Below are positions 28,426 to 36,660 of a DNA stretch of 64,000 nucleotides, one piece after another. The stretch comes from Streptomyces roseirectus (lineage in GTDB: Bacteria; Actinomycetota; Actinomycetes; Streptomycetales; Streptomycetaceae): assembly GCF_014489635.1 (NCBI RefSeq), contig NZ_CP060828.1, positions 6,656,001 to 6,720,000 of the forward strand, in the 5' to 3' direction. The notes beneath the pieces are model-generated. The model saw only the letters and a list, made by a program, of their open reading frames with translations, had not been told where the DNA came from and made no database searches. The number at the start of each line of letters is the position of its first letter. Within the stretch, counting starts at the first letter, position 1. A program made the position numbers and the translations under genes.

Positions 28426-29364
28426 ATGTCGCGTCCGCTGGAGGGGCTTTCGGCGATCGTCACCGGTGCCGGGCGCGGGCTCGGACGCGCGGAGGCGCTG
28501 GAGCTGGGGCGGCTCGGCGCGGCCGTCGTCGTCAACGACTACGGGCAGGCCGGGCGGGACGGCTCCGGCGAGGCGTCCGCGACGCCGGCCGAGGAGGTGG
28601 CCGCCGAGATCCGCGCCGCCGGGGGCGAGGCGAGCGCCCACACCGGGGACGTCTCCGACTTCCAACAGGCCCGCGAACTCGTCGAGTCGGCGATCGACAG
28701 GTACGGGAAGCTGGACGTCCTCGTCAACAACGCGGGCATCCTCCGGGACCGGATGGTGTTCTCCATGACCGAGGGGGAGTGGGACGCCGTCGTCCGCGTC
28801 CACCTCAAAGGGCACTTCAACACGATCCGGTTCGCCGCCGCGCACTGGCGTGAGCGGTCCAAGCGGGAGGGGGCCCCGGTGTACGGGCGGATCGTCAACA
28901 CCTCCTCCGAGGCGTTCCTCGCGGGGTCTCCCGGGCAGCCCAACTACGCTGCCGCCAAAGGGGGGATCGTCGGTCTCACCGTCTCCACCGCCCTCGCCCT
29001 CACCCGCTACGGCGTCACCGCCAACGTCATCTGCCCCCGCGCCCGCACCCGCATGACCGAGGACGTCTTCGCCGCGGTCGACGAACCCGACCACGGCATC
29101 GACCCGCTCTCCCCCGGCCATGTCGCCCCACTCGTCGGCTACTTGGCGTCCCCGGCCGCCGCCCGCGTCAACGGCCAACTCCTCGTCGTCCACGGCGGCA
29201 TGGTCGCCGTCATCGAACGCCCGCGCGTACGCGCCAAGTTCGACAGCAAGCAAGACGCCTTCACCTACGACGAGTTGGACGCGCTACTCACCCCGCACTA
29301 TGCGGACCGGCCGCCCGGCGAGACGTTCGGAGCGACCGAAGTACTGGGGCTGCGCAGGGAGTGA
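28426..29364 (+). CDS. SDR oxidoreductase, Hsd4A-like 3-hydroxyacyl-CoA dehydrogenase
   Basis: 312 residues. The cofactor motif TGAGRGLGRAEALELGRLGA, NNAGILRD, the active-site YAAAKGG with Tyr and Lys, and a long C-terminal extension (KFDSKQDAFTYDELDALLTP) are those of 17-beta-HSD4-type dehydrogenases acting on 3-hydroxyacyl-CoA. The extension is also found in mycobacterial Hsd4A, which acts in cholesterol side-chain degradation. It follows the alcohol dehydrogenase by 9 bp. With the MaoC hydratase and the thiolase at 3592 it would complete one beta-oxidation turn. Confidence 0.87.
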   Translation: MSRPLEGLSAIVTGAGRGLGRAEALELGRLGAAVVVNDYGQAGRDGSGEASATPAEEVAAEIRAAGGEASAHTGDVSDFQQARELVESAIDRYGKLDVLVNNAGILRDRMVFSMTEGEWDAVVRVHLKGHFNTIRFAAAHWRERSKREGAPVYGRIVNTSSEAFLAGSPGQPNYAAAKGGIVGLTVSTALALTRYGVTANVICPRARTRMTEDVFAAVDEPDHGIDPLSPGHVAPLVGYLASPAAARVNGQLLVVHGGMVAVIERPRVRAKFDSKQDAFTYDELDALLTPHYADRPPGETFGATEVLGLRRE

Positions 29365-29395
29365 GGGGACGCGGCAGCTCAACTCGCGCGGCAGC

Positions 29396-29839
29396 TCAAC
29401 CCCCGTCCGCTCCACGGAAGTCGGCCCTCGCCACCTCCGTCCTGATCCGGTCCGCCACATCGTCGGGCGGCACCGGCCGGTCCGAAGGAGGCGGCCAGAG
29501 CGGGCCGAACGTGTCCCCGTGCCAGCGCGGCACCAGGTGCACATGAAGATGGAACACCGTCTGAGTGGCCGCCGCCCCAGCCGAGTTGACGACGTTCAGC
29601 CCGTCCGGGGAGAAGGCGCGGCGGACGGCCGGGGCGAGGGTGAGGAGTGCTGTCGTGAGGTGGTGCGCCTCGGGCGCCGGGAGGTCCCAGAGGTCGCGGA
29701 CGTGGACGCGGGGGACGAGGAGGGTGTGGCCCACGGTGGCCGGGCGGCGTGGCAGGAACGCGAGGGTTCGGGCGTCCTCGTAGACGATCCGGGCGGGGGC
29801 GGTGCCCGCGGCGATGGCGCAGAAGACGCACGTCGGCAT
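29396..29839 (-). CDS. HIT-family protein
   Basis: 147 residues. The histidine triad is HLHVHLVPR, and the N-terminus has CVFCAIAAGTAPARIVYED with the typical CxxC of FHIT/PKCI-like hydrolases. It cleaves nucleoside phosphoramidates or dinucleoside polyphosphates. It converges with the SDR gene across 31 bp and sits downstream of the hairpin at 29865-29904, so its promoter must be in the short gap 29840-29864 or transcription reads through. Confidence 0.9.
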   Translation of the reverse strand: MPTCVFCAIAAGTAPARIVYEDARTLAFLPRRPATVGHTLLVPRVHVRDLWDLPAPEAHHLTTALLTLAPAVRRAFSPDGLNVVNSAGAAATQTVFHLHVHLVPRWHGDTFGPLWPPPSDRPVPPDDVADRIRTEVARADFRGADGG

Positions 29840-29864
29840 GGGGCCTCCGAGGGGGGAGAAGACA

Positions 29865-29904
29865 GGGGCCCCGTCGGTTGCCTTTCGGCGACCGACGGGG
29901 CCCC
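29865..29904. terminator. Long perfect-type hairpin
   Basis: 18-bp arms (29865-29882 and 29887-29904) with a single G.T-type mismatch and a TTTC loop, built on GGGGCCCCGTCGG. It lies 18 bp beyond the stop of the 54-residue ORF on the minus strand and would terminate that transcript. Confidence 0.75.
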
Positions 29905-29921
29905 GCCGTGTGTGAACCGCC

Positions 29922-30086
29922 TTACGCGGCAGCCGATTCGGATTCCTCCGCCGGGCGGCGGTGGCGGCCGTGCGGTGCCGTGTGGCTGTCGTGGTCCGCC
30001 TGGGGACCGCGGTGCCGGCCGTGGCCGGTGACCTCGCGGGCCTGCGTGTCGGCGGACGGCGGCTGCGTGGTGATTGCGTCGCTCAT
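29922..30086 (-). CDS. 54-residue His/Arg-rich small protein
   Basis: This ORF is shorter than usual ORF cut-offs but looks real. It starts at ATG 30086 and ends at TAA 29922, codon third positions are almost all G or C, and a strong hairpin follows. The protein is hydrophilic with no signal peptide. It contains two related motifs, GHGRHRGPQ and PHGRHRRPAEE, and ends ESESAAA. It could be a small nucleic-acid or metal-binding protein, or a precursor peptide, but no modification enzyme lies nearby. The upstream GGAAAAC is a weak ribosome-binding site. Function unknown. Confidence 0.5.
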   Translation of the reverse strand: MSDAITTQPPSADTQAREVTGHGRHRGPQADHDSHTAPHGRHRRPAEESESAAA

Positions 30087-30179
30087 CGGAAGTTTTCCAC
30101 CCCGTCAACATGATCTCTTACAGGCCGGGGAGTCTACCGAGGGACACTGACAACGGGCCCAAGGGGCAGGCGGGGACGG

Positions 30180-31265
30180 CTACTTCGTTACAAGTTTGTC
30201 GAGTGGCGCCTGCTGGAGCGGAACCGGCCGCGGCGTCGTGACCGCGCGCGGCACCTCCGTCCCCTCCCACGCCCGCACCCGCGCCACCCCGCACGGCTCG
30301 CCCTCCGTCGAGTACGGCAACCCCAGCACCCCTTCCGCCGACCACCACCCGCTCCCCGTCAACCACCCCTCGGGCGCGACGACTTGACGCATCCGGCGAT
30401 CCGCCGCCCGCCACGTCCCCACCCAGCTCCCGAACGCCCCCTCGACCCGCAGCGCCACCGCGCAGCTCTCCGGCAGCAGCACCTGCCCCGGCTGCACGGC
30501 GAACGGCGTCACCGAGCACCCCGGCAGCCGCAGCGACTCGGGGAAGCGGACCGGCAACGTGCTGCCCAACACGCCCCACCCGAGCCGGAGTTCACCGGGC
30601 GCGTCGGAGCGGATGAGAAGCAGCCCACTGTCCGGGTCGGCCAGCAGCAGCCGGTCGTCGCTGTCCTCGGCGATCTGCAGCAGCGGCGTCACACTGCCGT
30701 CCCGGCCGAGGTCCACCACAACCGCCTTGACCCGCCCGCCCAGTTCGCGGTCCACCGCCAGCAGCTGACCGGCCGGGTCCAGCCAGACCCCGCCGGCGCA
30801 CCGGCCCGGCACCTCCGCCAGCCGCTCCGGACCGAAGGAACCGCCGGCCACCTGCCACACGGACGTCGACCCCGCCCCCGCCGCCAGCGCGAACACCCGC
30901 TTCCCGCACGGCGACGGCGGCAGCAGCGTCAGCTCCGGGCACTCCACCGCGCCGAGCTGCACCTCGCCGGTCCCGGGACCCGTCGGGTACAACAGGGAGA
31001 ACAGGTGCCGTTCTTCGACCCTGCGGTGGATCAACACCCGCCCGTCCGCCAGGGGTTGGACCTCCGTCCCGGCCTCCTCCGGCTGCCCGCCGGGCAACGG
31101 CACGACGTACGCCTCCGGCCCGCCCAGCGACCATCTCTCCGGGAACCACGCGTCCCCGTTCCGCGCGAGCCGCGCCCCGTACCCCCCGTCCACAGTGATC
31201 ACGCAACCCGCCCCCGTGGCCCCCTCCGCGTCCCCCGCGGCCGGTTCGATCACACAAGCCGTCAT
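30180..31265 (-). CDS. Conserved hypothetical protein, beta-propeller-like
   Basis: 361 residues, without signal peptide or membrane segment. Short repeated beta-strand units such as GRVLIHRRVEERHLFSLLYP, GKRVFALAAGAGSTSVWQVA, GQLLAVDRELGGRVKAVVVD and SGLLLIRSDAPGELRLGWG suggest a beta-propeller. No catalytic motif was identified. It is a single gene; the 880 bp upstream to the Nif3 gene is non-coding. Function unknown. Confidence 0.75.
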   Translation of the reverse strand: MTACVIEPAAGDAEGATGAGCVITVDGGYGARLARNGDAWFPERWSLGGPEAYVVPLPGGQPEEAGTEVQPLADGRVLIHRRVEERHLFSLLYPTGPGTGEVQLGAVECPELTLLPPSPCGKRVFALAAGAGSTSVWQVAGGSFGPERLAEVPGRCAGGVWLDPAGQLLAVDRELGGRVKAVVVDLGRDGSVTPLLQIAEDSDDRLLLADPDSGLLLIRSDAPGELRLGWGVLGSTLPVRFPESLRLPGCSVTPFAVQPGQVLLPESCAVALRVEGAFGSWVGTWRAADRRMRQVVAPEGWLTGSGWWSAEGVLGLPYSTEGEPCGVARVRAWEGTEVPRAVTTPRPVPLQQAPLDKLVTK

Positions 31266-32144
31266 CGTCCGATCACCTCCGCCGCCGAAGCTAGTTTTCG
31301 CACGCGCGGTCGTGGGACGAGCGGGGCGGGCTTCGCTCGTACGAGTGGCGCAGAAGCGATTCCTCTGAGGCGGGGGCGGGTTTTGTGCCAGGGGGTGTGG
31401 CGGGGTGGGGGACGGCGGGGCGAGGCGGCGGTGGGAGCGGGGGTGCGGACGGTGGTGGCGAGCGCGGGGACGGGGGCGGGGCTGGCGGCCGAGGGCGGGG
31501 ACGAGGGCAGGGACGGGGACGGGGCTGGCATCCGAGGGGTGGGGGAGGGGGCCGGCGGTCGGCGCACCGGGGACGGGGCTGCTCGGCGGCCGGGAGCCAG
31601 GTCGGCGGGCGCAGCGCCGTCACGCGCACACTGCGCACCTCGACGAAGCCGGCGCAGGAGGCGGGCGGGGCGCCGGCGATCGAGGCGCCGCGAGCCCTGC
31701 TCGCCCGGTCCGGAATGCCGCGCCCTCGACGGGGACACCGCATGCCCTGTCCGGGACGCCGGAATCACGCCCGCCCCGGAACACCGTGAGCCCCGCCCAC
31801 CCCGACCGGAACACCGCGAGCCCTGCTCGCCGGTCCGGAACGCCGCGTCCTCGACAGGGGCGCCGTATGCCCCGACCGGGATGCCGGGAGTCGGGCCCGC
31901 CCCGACCGGAACACCGCGAGCCCGCTCACCCCGCCCGCGCGCCCCACCCCTCGCCCCGCGCACCCCACGCCCACCTCCCCGCCCCCACGCGCCCCCAACG
32001 CACTCCCACCCCCCTATACGCGCCCCCTCACCACCGTCCCGCCCCTCATGGCCGTCCCTCGTGAAACCGCCCGCCCCCGCCCCCTTCGTCCCCGTCTCCC
32101 CAGGCCGGTGTGTTCCCCGGGAACCGGCAGGTAGCCTTGGGGGT
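31266..32144. other. Long non-coding, GC-rich region
   Basis: 879 bp with no credible gene. Open frames on both strands give only Arg/Pro/Gly-rich translations. The left half is G-rich on the plus strand, the right half C-rich, and the middle holds the degenerate tandem repeat described separately. One minus-strand segment near 31600-31670 (translation FVEVRSVRVTALRPPTWLPA) looks faintly protein-like and may be a gene remnant. Confidence 0.5.
31687..31930. repeat. Degenerate tandem repeat, about 100-126 bp unit
   Basis: Three successive copies begin at 31689, 31815 and 31915 with CGCGAGCCC. The first two continue through GCTCGCCGGTCCGGAA and CCTCGACGGGG-like text with scattered differences, and the third is truncated. 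Confidence 0.55.
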
Positions 32145-32987
32145 GTGCCCCGTCTGTCTGAAGTCATCGCCGCGCTGGAGAGTCTGTGGCCCGCCGAGCG
32201 GGCCGAGTCCTGGGACGCGGTCGGCACCGTCGTGGGCGATCCGGAGCAGGAGGTCGGGCGGGTGCTGTTCGCCGTCGACCCCGTCCAGGAGATCGTCGAC
32301 GAGGCGGTGAAACTGGGCGCGGACCTGCTGGTCACGCACCACCCCCTGTACCTGCGGGGCACCACCACCGTCGCCGCGTCGACGTTCAAGGGCCGTGTCG
32401 TGCACACGCTCATCAAGAACGACATCGCGCTCCACGTCGCCCACACGAACGCCGACACCGCCGACCCCGGCGTCTCCGACGCCCTCGCCGGCGCGCTCGG
32501 CCTGCGCGTCGTGCGCCCCCTCGTGCCCGACACCACCGATCCGCACGGGCGGCGTGGCCTCGGGCGCGTCTGCGAACTCGACCACCCGCTGACCGTACGG
32601 GAGTTCGCCGCCCGCGCCGCCGAGCGGCTGCCCGCCACCGCGCAGGGGATCAGGGTGGCCGGCGACCCCGAGGCCGTCGTCCGCACGGTCGCCGTCAGCG
32701 GCGGCTCCGGCGACAGCCTCTTCGCGTACGTCCGCGCCGCGGGCGTCGACGCGTTCCTGACCGCGGACCTGCGCCACCACCCGGCGTCCGAGGCCCGCGC
32801 CGAACACCCCCTCGCGCTGGTCGACGCCGCGCACTGGGCCACCGAGTGGCCCTGGTGCGAGCAGGCCGCCGCCCAGCTCGACGCGGTCTCCGAGCGTGAG
32901 GGCTGGGGCCTGCGCACCCATGTCTCCGCCACGGTCACCGACCCCTGGACCAGCCATTCCGCATCCCCCTTTGGAGCCCCCAACTGA
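32145..32987 (+). CDS. Nif3-like dinuclear metal-centre protein
   Basis: 280 residues. The metal-binding signatures are VTHHPLYLRG and ALHVAHTNADTADPG in the N-terminal half and LVDAAHWATEW near the C-terminus, as in the YbgI/Nif3 GTP cyclohydrolase I type 2 family. The start is GTG 32145 by family length (PRLSEVIAALE). The gene overlaps the following zinc-ribbon gene by four bases. Nif3 - zinc ribbon - RNase H/phosphatase is a conserved actinobacterial order. Precise function unknown. Confidence 0.9.
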   Translation: MPRLSEVIAALESLWPAERAESWDAVGTVVGDPEQEVGRVLFAVDPVQEIVDEAVKLGADLLVTHHPLYLRGTTTVAASTFKGRVVHTLIKNDIALHVAHTNADTADPGVSDALAGALGLRVVRPLVPDTTDPHGRRGLGRVCELDHPLTVREFAARAAERLPATAQGIRVAGDPEAVVRTVAVSGGSGDSLFAYVRAAGVDAFLTADLRHHPASEARAEHPLALVDAAHWATEWPWCEQAAAQLDAVSEREGWGLRTHVSATVTDPWTSHSASPFGAPN

Positions 32988-33727
32988 ACGCCGCGCCCGC
33001 CGACCAGAACCGCCTTCTCGACGTCCAGGCCCTCGACGTCCGACTCCAGCAGCTCGCGCACAAGCGCCGGTCGCTGCCCGAGCACGCCGAGATCGAATCC
33101 CTCGGCAAGGACCTCACGCAGTTGCGTGACCTCCTTGTCGCCGCGACGACCGAGGAGAGCGACTGCTCCCGCGAGCAGACGAAGGCCGAGCAGGACGTCG
33201 ACCAGGTGCGCCAGCGCGCCACGCGCGACCAGCAGCGGCTCGACTCCGGCGCCGTGACCTCGCCGAAGGACCTGGAGAACCTTCAGCGCGAGATCGTCTC
33301 CCTCGCCAAGCGGCAGAGCGACCTCGAAGACGTCGTCCTCGAGGTCATGGAGCGCCGCGAGTCCGCGCAGGAGCGGGTCGCCGAGCTGACCGAGCGCGTG
33401 GGCGCCGTCCAGGGCAAGATCGACGACGCGACCGCCCGGCGCGATGCCTCGTTCCAGGAGATCGACGGGGAGGCCGCGACCGTGACGAAGGAGCGCGCGG
33501 TCGTCGCCGGGTCCGTCCCCGCGGACCTCCTCAAGCTGTACGACAAGCTGCGCGAGCAGCAGGGGGGCATCGGGGCGGCGAAGCTCTACGCGCGCACGTG
33601 CCAGGGGTGCCGCCAGGAGCTGGCCGCCGCTGAGCTCGCCGAGATCCGTAAGGCGCCGGCGGACTCCGTCGTGCGGTGCGAGAACTGCCGGCGGATCCTG
33701 GTGCGTACGGTCGAGTCGGGGCTGTAG
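32984..33727 (+). CDS. C4-type zinc-ribbon protein with long coiled coil; CTG start
   Basis: 247 residues. A long helical hairpin (residues 10-185, rich in heptads such as LENLQREIVSLAKRQ) precedes a C-terminal zinc ribbon, CQGCRQEL ... CENCRRILV. The conserved N-terminus, NAAPADQNRLLDVQALDVRL, has no ATG, GTG or TTG in frame before Met47 at 33122, but a CTG at 32984 overlaps the Nif3 stop as CTGA and has TTGGAG eight bases upstream. I therefore take CTG as the initiator. The family may bind nucleic acid or act as a ribosome- or RNA-associated adaptor; its role is unsettled. Confidence 0.87.
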   Translation: MNAAPADQNRLLDVQALDVRLQQLAHKRRSLPEHAEIESLGKDLTQLRDLLVAATTEESDCSREQTKAEQDVDQVRQRATRDQQRLDSGAVTSPKDLENLQREIVSLAKRQSDLEDVVLEVMERRESAQERVAELTERVGAVQGKIDDATARRDASFQEIDGEAATVTKERAVVAGSVPADLLKLYDKLREQQGGIGAAKLYARTCQGCRQELAAAELAEIRKAPADSVVRCENCRRILVRTVESGL

Positions 33728-33732
33728 GAGGG

Positions 33733-35622
33733 GTGGGGATCCGGGAGGTTCCGGGGGCGGGGGAAGGGGCTGAACCGGGGGGTGGCTCGGGGTTGGGTGC
33801 GGGTTCCGGCCCGGGGGCTGGCTCGGGGCTGCGTGAGGGCCTGGGGTCGGGCTCGGGGCTGCGTGAGGGCTCCGGCTCAGGGGCGAGCGAGGGTTCGGGG
33901 ACGGCGGGCTCAGGAGTGGGCGCGGGTTCCTCCGGCTCGGGGTCGGGCCTGGGTTCCGGCCCGGGTGCGGGCTCCGGGGCTGGTGCGGCGTCGGGGGCGG
34001 TGCGAGGGCTGGGCGCGGGAGCGGCTGGGGCTTCGGCGCCGGGTGCCGGTCCTGTCGTGGGTTCAGCGCCGGGTGCCGGTTCCGGCTCCACTGCGGTTCC
34101 CACGCCGCCGGACGCCGGTCCCGCCTCCACGGCAACTCCGACGCCGGACGCCGGTCCCGACGCCGCCGCGGCTCCGTCCTCCGTCCCCGCGTCACCTTCC
34201 GCCTCCCCTTCCGTCCCCGGTGAGCTCGTCGTCGAGGCCGACGGGGGGTCCCGGGGGAACCCCGGGCCCGCTGGGTACGGGGCTGTCGTCGCCGACGCCG
34301 TCACCGGGGAGCTGCTGGCCGAGCGGGCGGGGTTCCTCGGGGTCGCGACCAACAACGTGGCCGAGTACAGCGGGTTGCTGGCGGGGCTGCGGGCGGCGCG
34401 CCTGATCAACCCCGCGGCCTCCGTGCGCGTCCGCATGGACTCCAAGCTCGTCGTCGAGCAGATGTCCGGGCGGTGGCAGATCAAACACCCCGCCCTGCGG
34501 CCGCTCGCCGCGGAGGCCGCTCGGGTGCTGCCGGGGGCCCAGGTCGGGTACGAGTGGATCCCCCGGTCGCAGAACAAGCGCGCCGACCGCCTGGCGAACA
34601 AGGCGATGGACGCGGGGCAGCGCGGGGAGGTCGAGGCGGGGGAGGAGATCGCGGGGTACGGCGATGCCGAGGCGGGCGCGCGTACGCCGGTCGCCGGCAC
34701 CACGCGCGCACCGGTCACCGCGAGCGCGCCCACACCGGCCGGCTCCGCCGCACTCGCCCCCGCCCGCCCCGGCGCTCTCCCCGAACCTGGTCCCGGCGGC
34801 CCTGCCGCCTCCGGCGCGGACACCCTCTTCGACTTCGACGCCAGTCCCGGCGCCCTCCCCGACGCCGGCCCTGCCGTCACCGACCCCGGCGCCCGCCCCG
34901 CCCCCACCGGCACACGCACGCCACCCCGCCCCCGCCCCGCCGCCGGCACCCCCACCCCGGACCACCGCGCTGCCCGCAACCTCGCCGCCCCCGACCTCGG
35001 CACCCCCGCCACCCTCGTCCTCCTGCGCCACGGCGAAACCCCCCTCACCCCGCAGAAGCGCTTCTCGGGGAGCGGAGGTTCGGACCCGGGCCTGTCGGAG
35101 GCCGGCCGGGAGCAGGCCGCCCGCGCCGCCGAGGCGCTGGCCCGCCGGGGCACGATCGAGGCCGTCGTCACGTCCCCGCTGGCCCGCACCCGCGAGACCG
35201 CCGAGGCCGCGGCCGTCCGCCTCGGCCTGGACGTCGTCGTCGAGGACGGCCTGCGCGAGACGGACTTCGGCGCGTGGGAGAGCCTGACCTTCGGGGAGGT
35301 CCGCGAGCGCTACCCGGACGACATGAACGCCTGGCTCGGCGACCCGCAGGCCCGTCCGACGGGCGGCGGCGAGAGCTTCGCCGAGGTGGCCGCACGCGTC
35401 GCGGCGGCCTGCGAGCGCCTGACCGCGGCGTACGCGGGCCGTACGGTCCTCGTCGTCAGCCACGTCACGCCGATCAAGACCCTGATCCGCCTCGCCCTGG
35501 GGGCCCCGCCCGAGGCCCTGTTCCGCCTGCACCTCGACGCCGCGTCCCTCTCGGCGGTCGCCTACTACGCGGACGGCAACGCGAGCGTGCGCCTGGTCAA
35601 CGACACGTCGCACCTGCGCTGA
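33733..35622 (+). CDS. Bifunctional RNase H / phosphoglycerate-mutase-type phosphatase with low-complexity extension
   Basis: 629 residues if GTG 33733 is the start. The type I RNase H domain begins near residue 163 (LVVEADGGSRGNPGPAGYGA, then NNVAEYSGLLAGLRAA and RMDSKLVVEQMSG with the catalytic Asp and Glu). A disordered Ala/Pro linker follows, then a histidine-phosphatase domain (LVLLRHGETPLTPQKRFSG, GLRETDFGAWE, VVSHVTPIK). Normally RNase H starts within a few residues of the N-terminus, but here about 160 residues of Gly/Ser/Ala/Pro repeats precede it and no start codon sits directly before the domain. The second domain resembles CobC/acid phosphatases. Start uncertain; other in-frame GTGs occur in the extension. 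Confidence 0.82.
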   Translation: MGIREVPGAGEGAEPGGGSGLGAGSGPGAGSGLREGLGSGSGLREGSGSGASEGSGTAGSGVGAGSSGSGSGLGSGPGAGSGAGAASGAVRGLGAGAAGASAPGAGPVVGSAPGAGSGSTAVPTPPDAGPASTATPTPDAGPDAAAAPSSVPASPSASPSVPGELVVEADGGSRGNPGPAGYGAVVADAVTGELLAERAGFLGVATNNVAEYSGLLAGLRAARLINPAASVRVRMDSKLVVEQMSGRWQIKHPALRPLAAEAARVLPGAQVGYEWIPRSQNKRADRLANKAMDAGQRGEVEAGEEIAGYGDAEAGARTPVAGTTRAPVTASAPTPAGSAALAPARPGALPEPGPGGPAASGADTLFDFDASPGALPDAGPAVTDPGARPAPTGTRTPPRPRPAAGTPTPDHRAARNLAAPDLGTPATLVLLRHGETPLTPQKRFSGSGGSDPGLSEAGREQAARAAEALARRGTIEAVVTSPLARTRETAEAAAVRLGLDVVVEDGLRETDFGAWESLTFGEVRERYPDDMNAWLGDPQARPTGGGESFAEVAARVAAACERLTAAYAGRTVLVVSHVTPIKTLIRLALGAPPEALFRLHLDAASLSAVAYYADGNASVRLVNDTSHLR

Positions 35623-35626
35623 GAGG

Positions 35627-35642
35627 CGCCCCTCAGGGGGCG
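35627..35642. terminator. Hairpin after RNase H/phosphatase gene
   Basis: Arms CGCCCC (35627-35632) and GGGGCG (35637-35642) with a TCAG loop, five bases past the stop codon, between convergent genes. Confidence 0.55.
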
Positions 35643-35693
35643 GTACGAGGCTGCCGGGCGCTTCTCGGCACGCGGCCCCCGTGCCCGCCCGCC

Positions 35694-36458
35694 TCAGTGC
35701 ACCTCGTCCACCAGCACATCCAGCCTCCCCGCCCCCGCGACCTCCACCACATACCCCAACGCCCGCAGCACCTCCGCGAGTTCCCCGGGCCCCGACGGCT
35801 CCGCCCCGGACGTCAGCAGACTCCGTACGATCCGCCCCTTGGTCGCCTTGTTGAAATGGCTGATGACCTTCCGCGTGGGCGCGTGCAGCACGCGTACGGT
35901 CGCCGTGCGCGCCGCGATCTCGCCCTTCGGCTTCCACGCGGCCGCGTACGCCGACGACCGCAGGTCGAGCACCAGCCTCTCGCCGGCCGCCTCCGGCATC
36001 ACCTCGGCCATCGCGCCCCGCCAGTACGCCCCGAGCGCCCCGATCCCCGGTAGCTTGACGCCCATCGAGCACCGGTACGACGGAATCCTGTCGGTGACCC
36101 GGACGGCCCCCCAGAGCCCGGAGAAGATCAGCAGCGAACGCCCGGCACGCGTCACGGCGTCCGGATCGAGCGTGGCCAGCCCGAGCGCGTCGTACAGCAC
36201 GCCCGTGTAGATCTCCCCGGCGGGCCGCGCCCCGGCCCCCGGCAACGCGGCGTTCTTCGCGACCTCGCCCCGAAGGCCCTCGCTGAGCCCGAGCACCTCC
36301 CGCGCCTTCTCCTCGTCCCCCGCGCACAGCTCGACGAGTTCCCCGAGCACCGCCTCCCGCGCCGCCCGCAACCCCGGAAGCGCCAACGCCTCCACCTTCA
36401 CCGGCGCCCCCGTCCCGGACGAAGCCTTGCCCTCGGACGGCGGAAGCAGCACAAGCAC
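35694..36458 (-). CDS. yaaA: YaaA-family peroxide-stress / DNA-binding protein
   Basis: 254 residues with the family N-terminus LVLLPPSEGKA, then YTGVLYDALGLATL, FSGLWGAVRVTDRIPSYR and HFNKATKGRIVRSLL. YaaA homologues limit iron-driven oxidative damage in Escherichia coli. GTG 36458 was chosen because AAGGGGATC precedes it; the longer frame to 36599 is not supported. Divergent from the RNB ribonuclease at 36661. Confidence 0.87.
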   Translation of the reverse strand: MLVLLPPSEGKASSGTGAPVKVEALALPGLRAAREAVLGELVELCAGDEEKAREVLGLSEGLRGEVAKNAALPGAGARPAGEIYTGVLYDALGLATLDPDAVTRAGRSLLIFSGLWGAVRVTDRIPSYRCSMGVKLPGIGALGAYWRGAMAEVMPEAAGERLVLDLRSSAYAAAWKPKGEIAARTATVRVLHAPTRKVISHFNKATKGRIVRSLLTSGAEPSGPGELAEVLRALGYVVEVAGAGRLDVLVDEVH

Positions 36459-36660
36459 GAACGATCCCCTTCTCGACAACTCCACCCAGCGTACGGCGCA
36501 CCACACCCCACTCCGGCCACCCCACCCCACCGCCGCGCCCCACGCCGGCCTCCGCGCCCCGGCCCGACGCCGAACCCCGCACCCCGGCCACACCCGCACC
36601 CCCGGCCGGTACCGGCCCCCTGAACATGCCCCCGCCCCCGCCCCGCCCTACGCTCGACCC

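Noticed and set aside
31291..31743. Minus-strand open frame in the long gap
   Set aside because: Translation is dominated by Arg/Pro runs; only about 20 residues look protein-like, and there is no ribosome-binding site.
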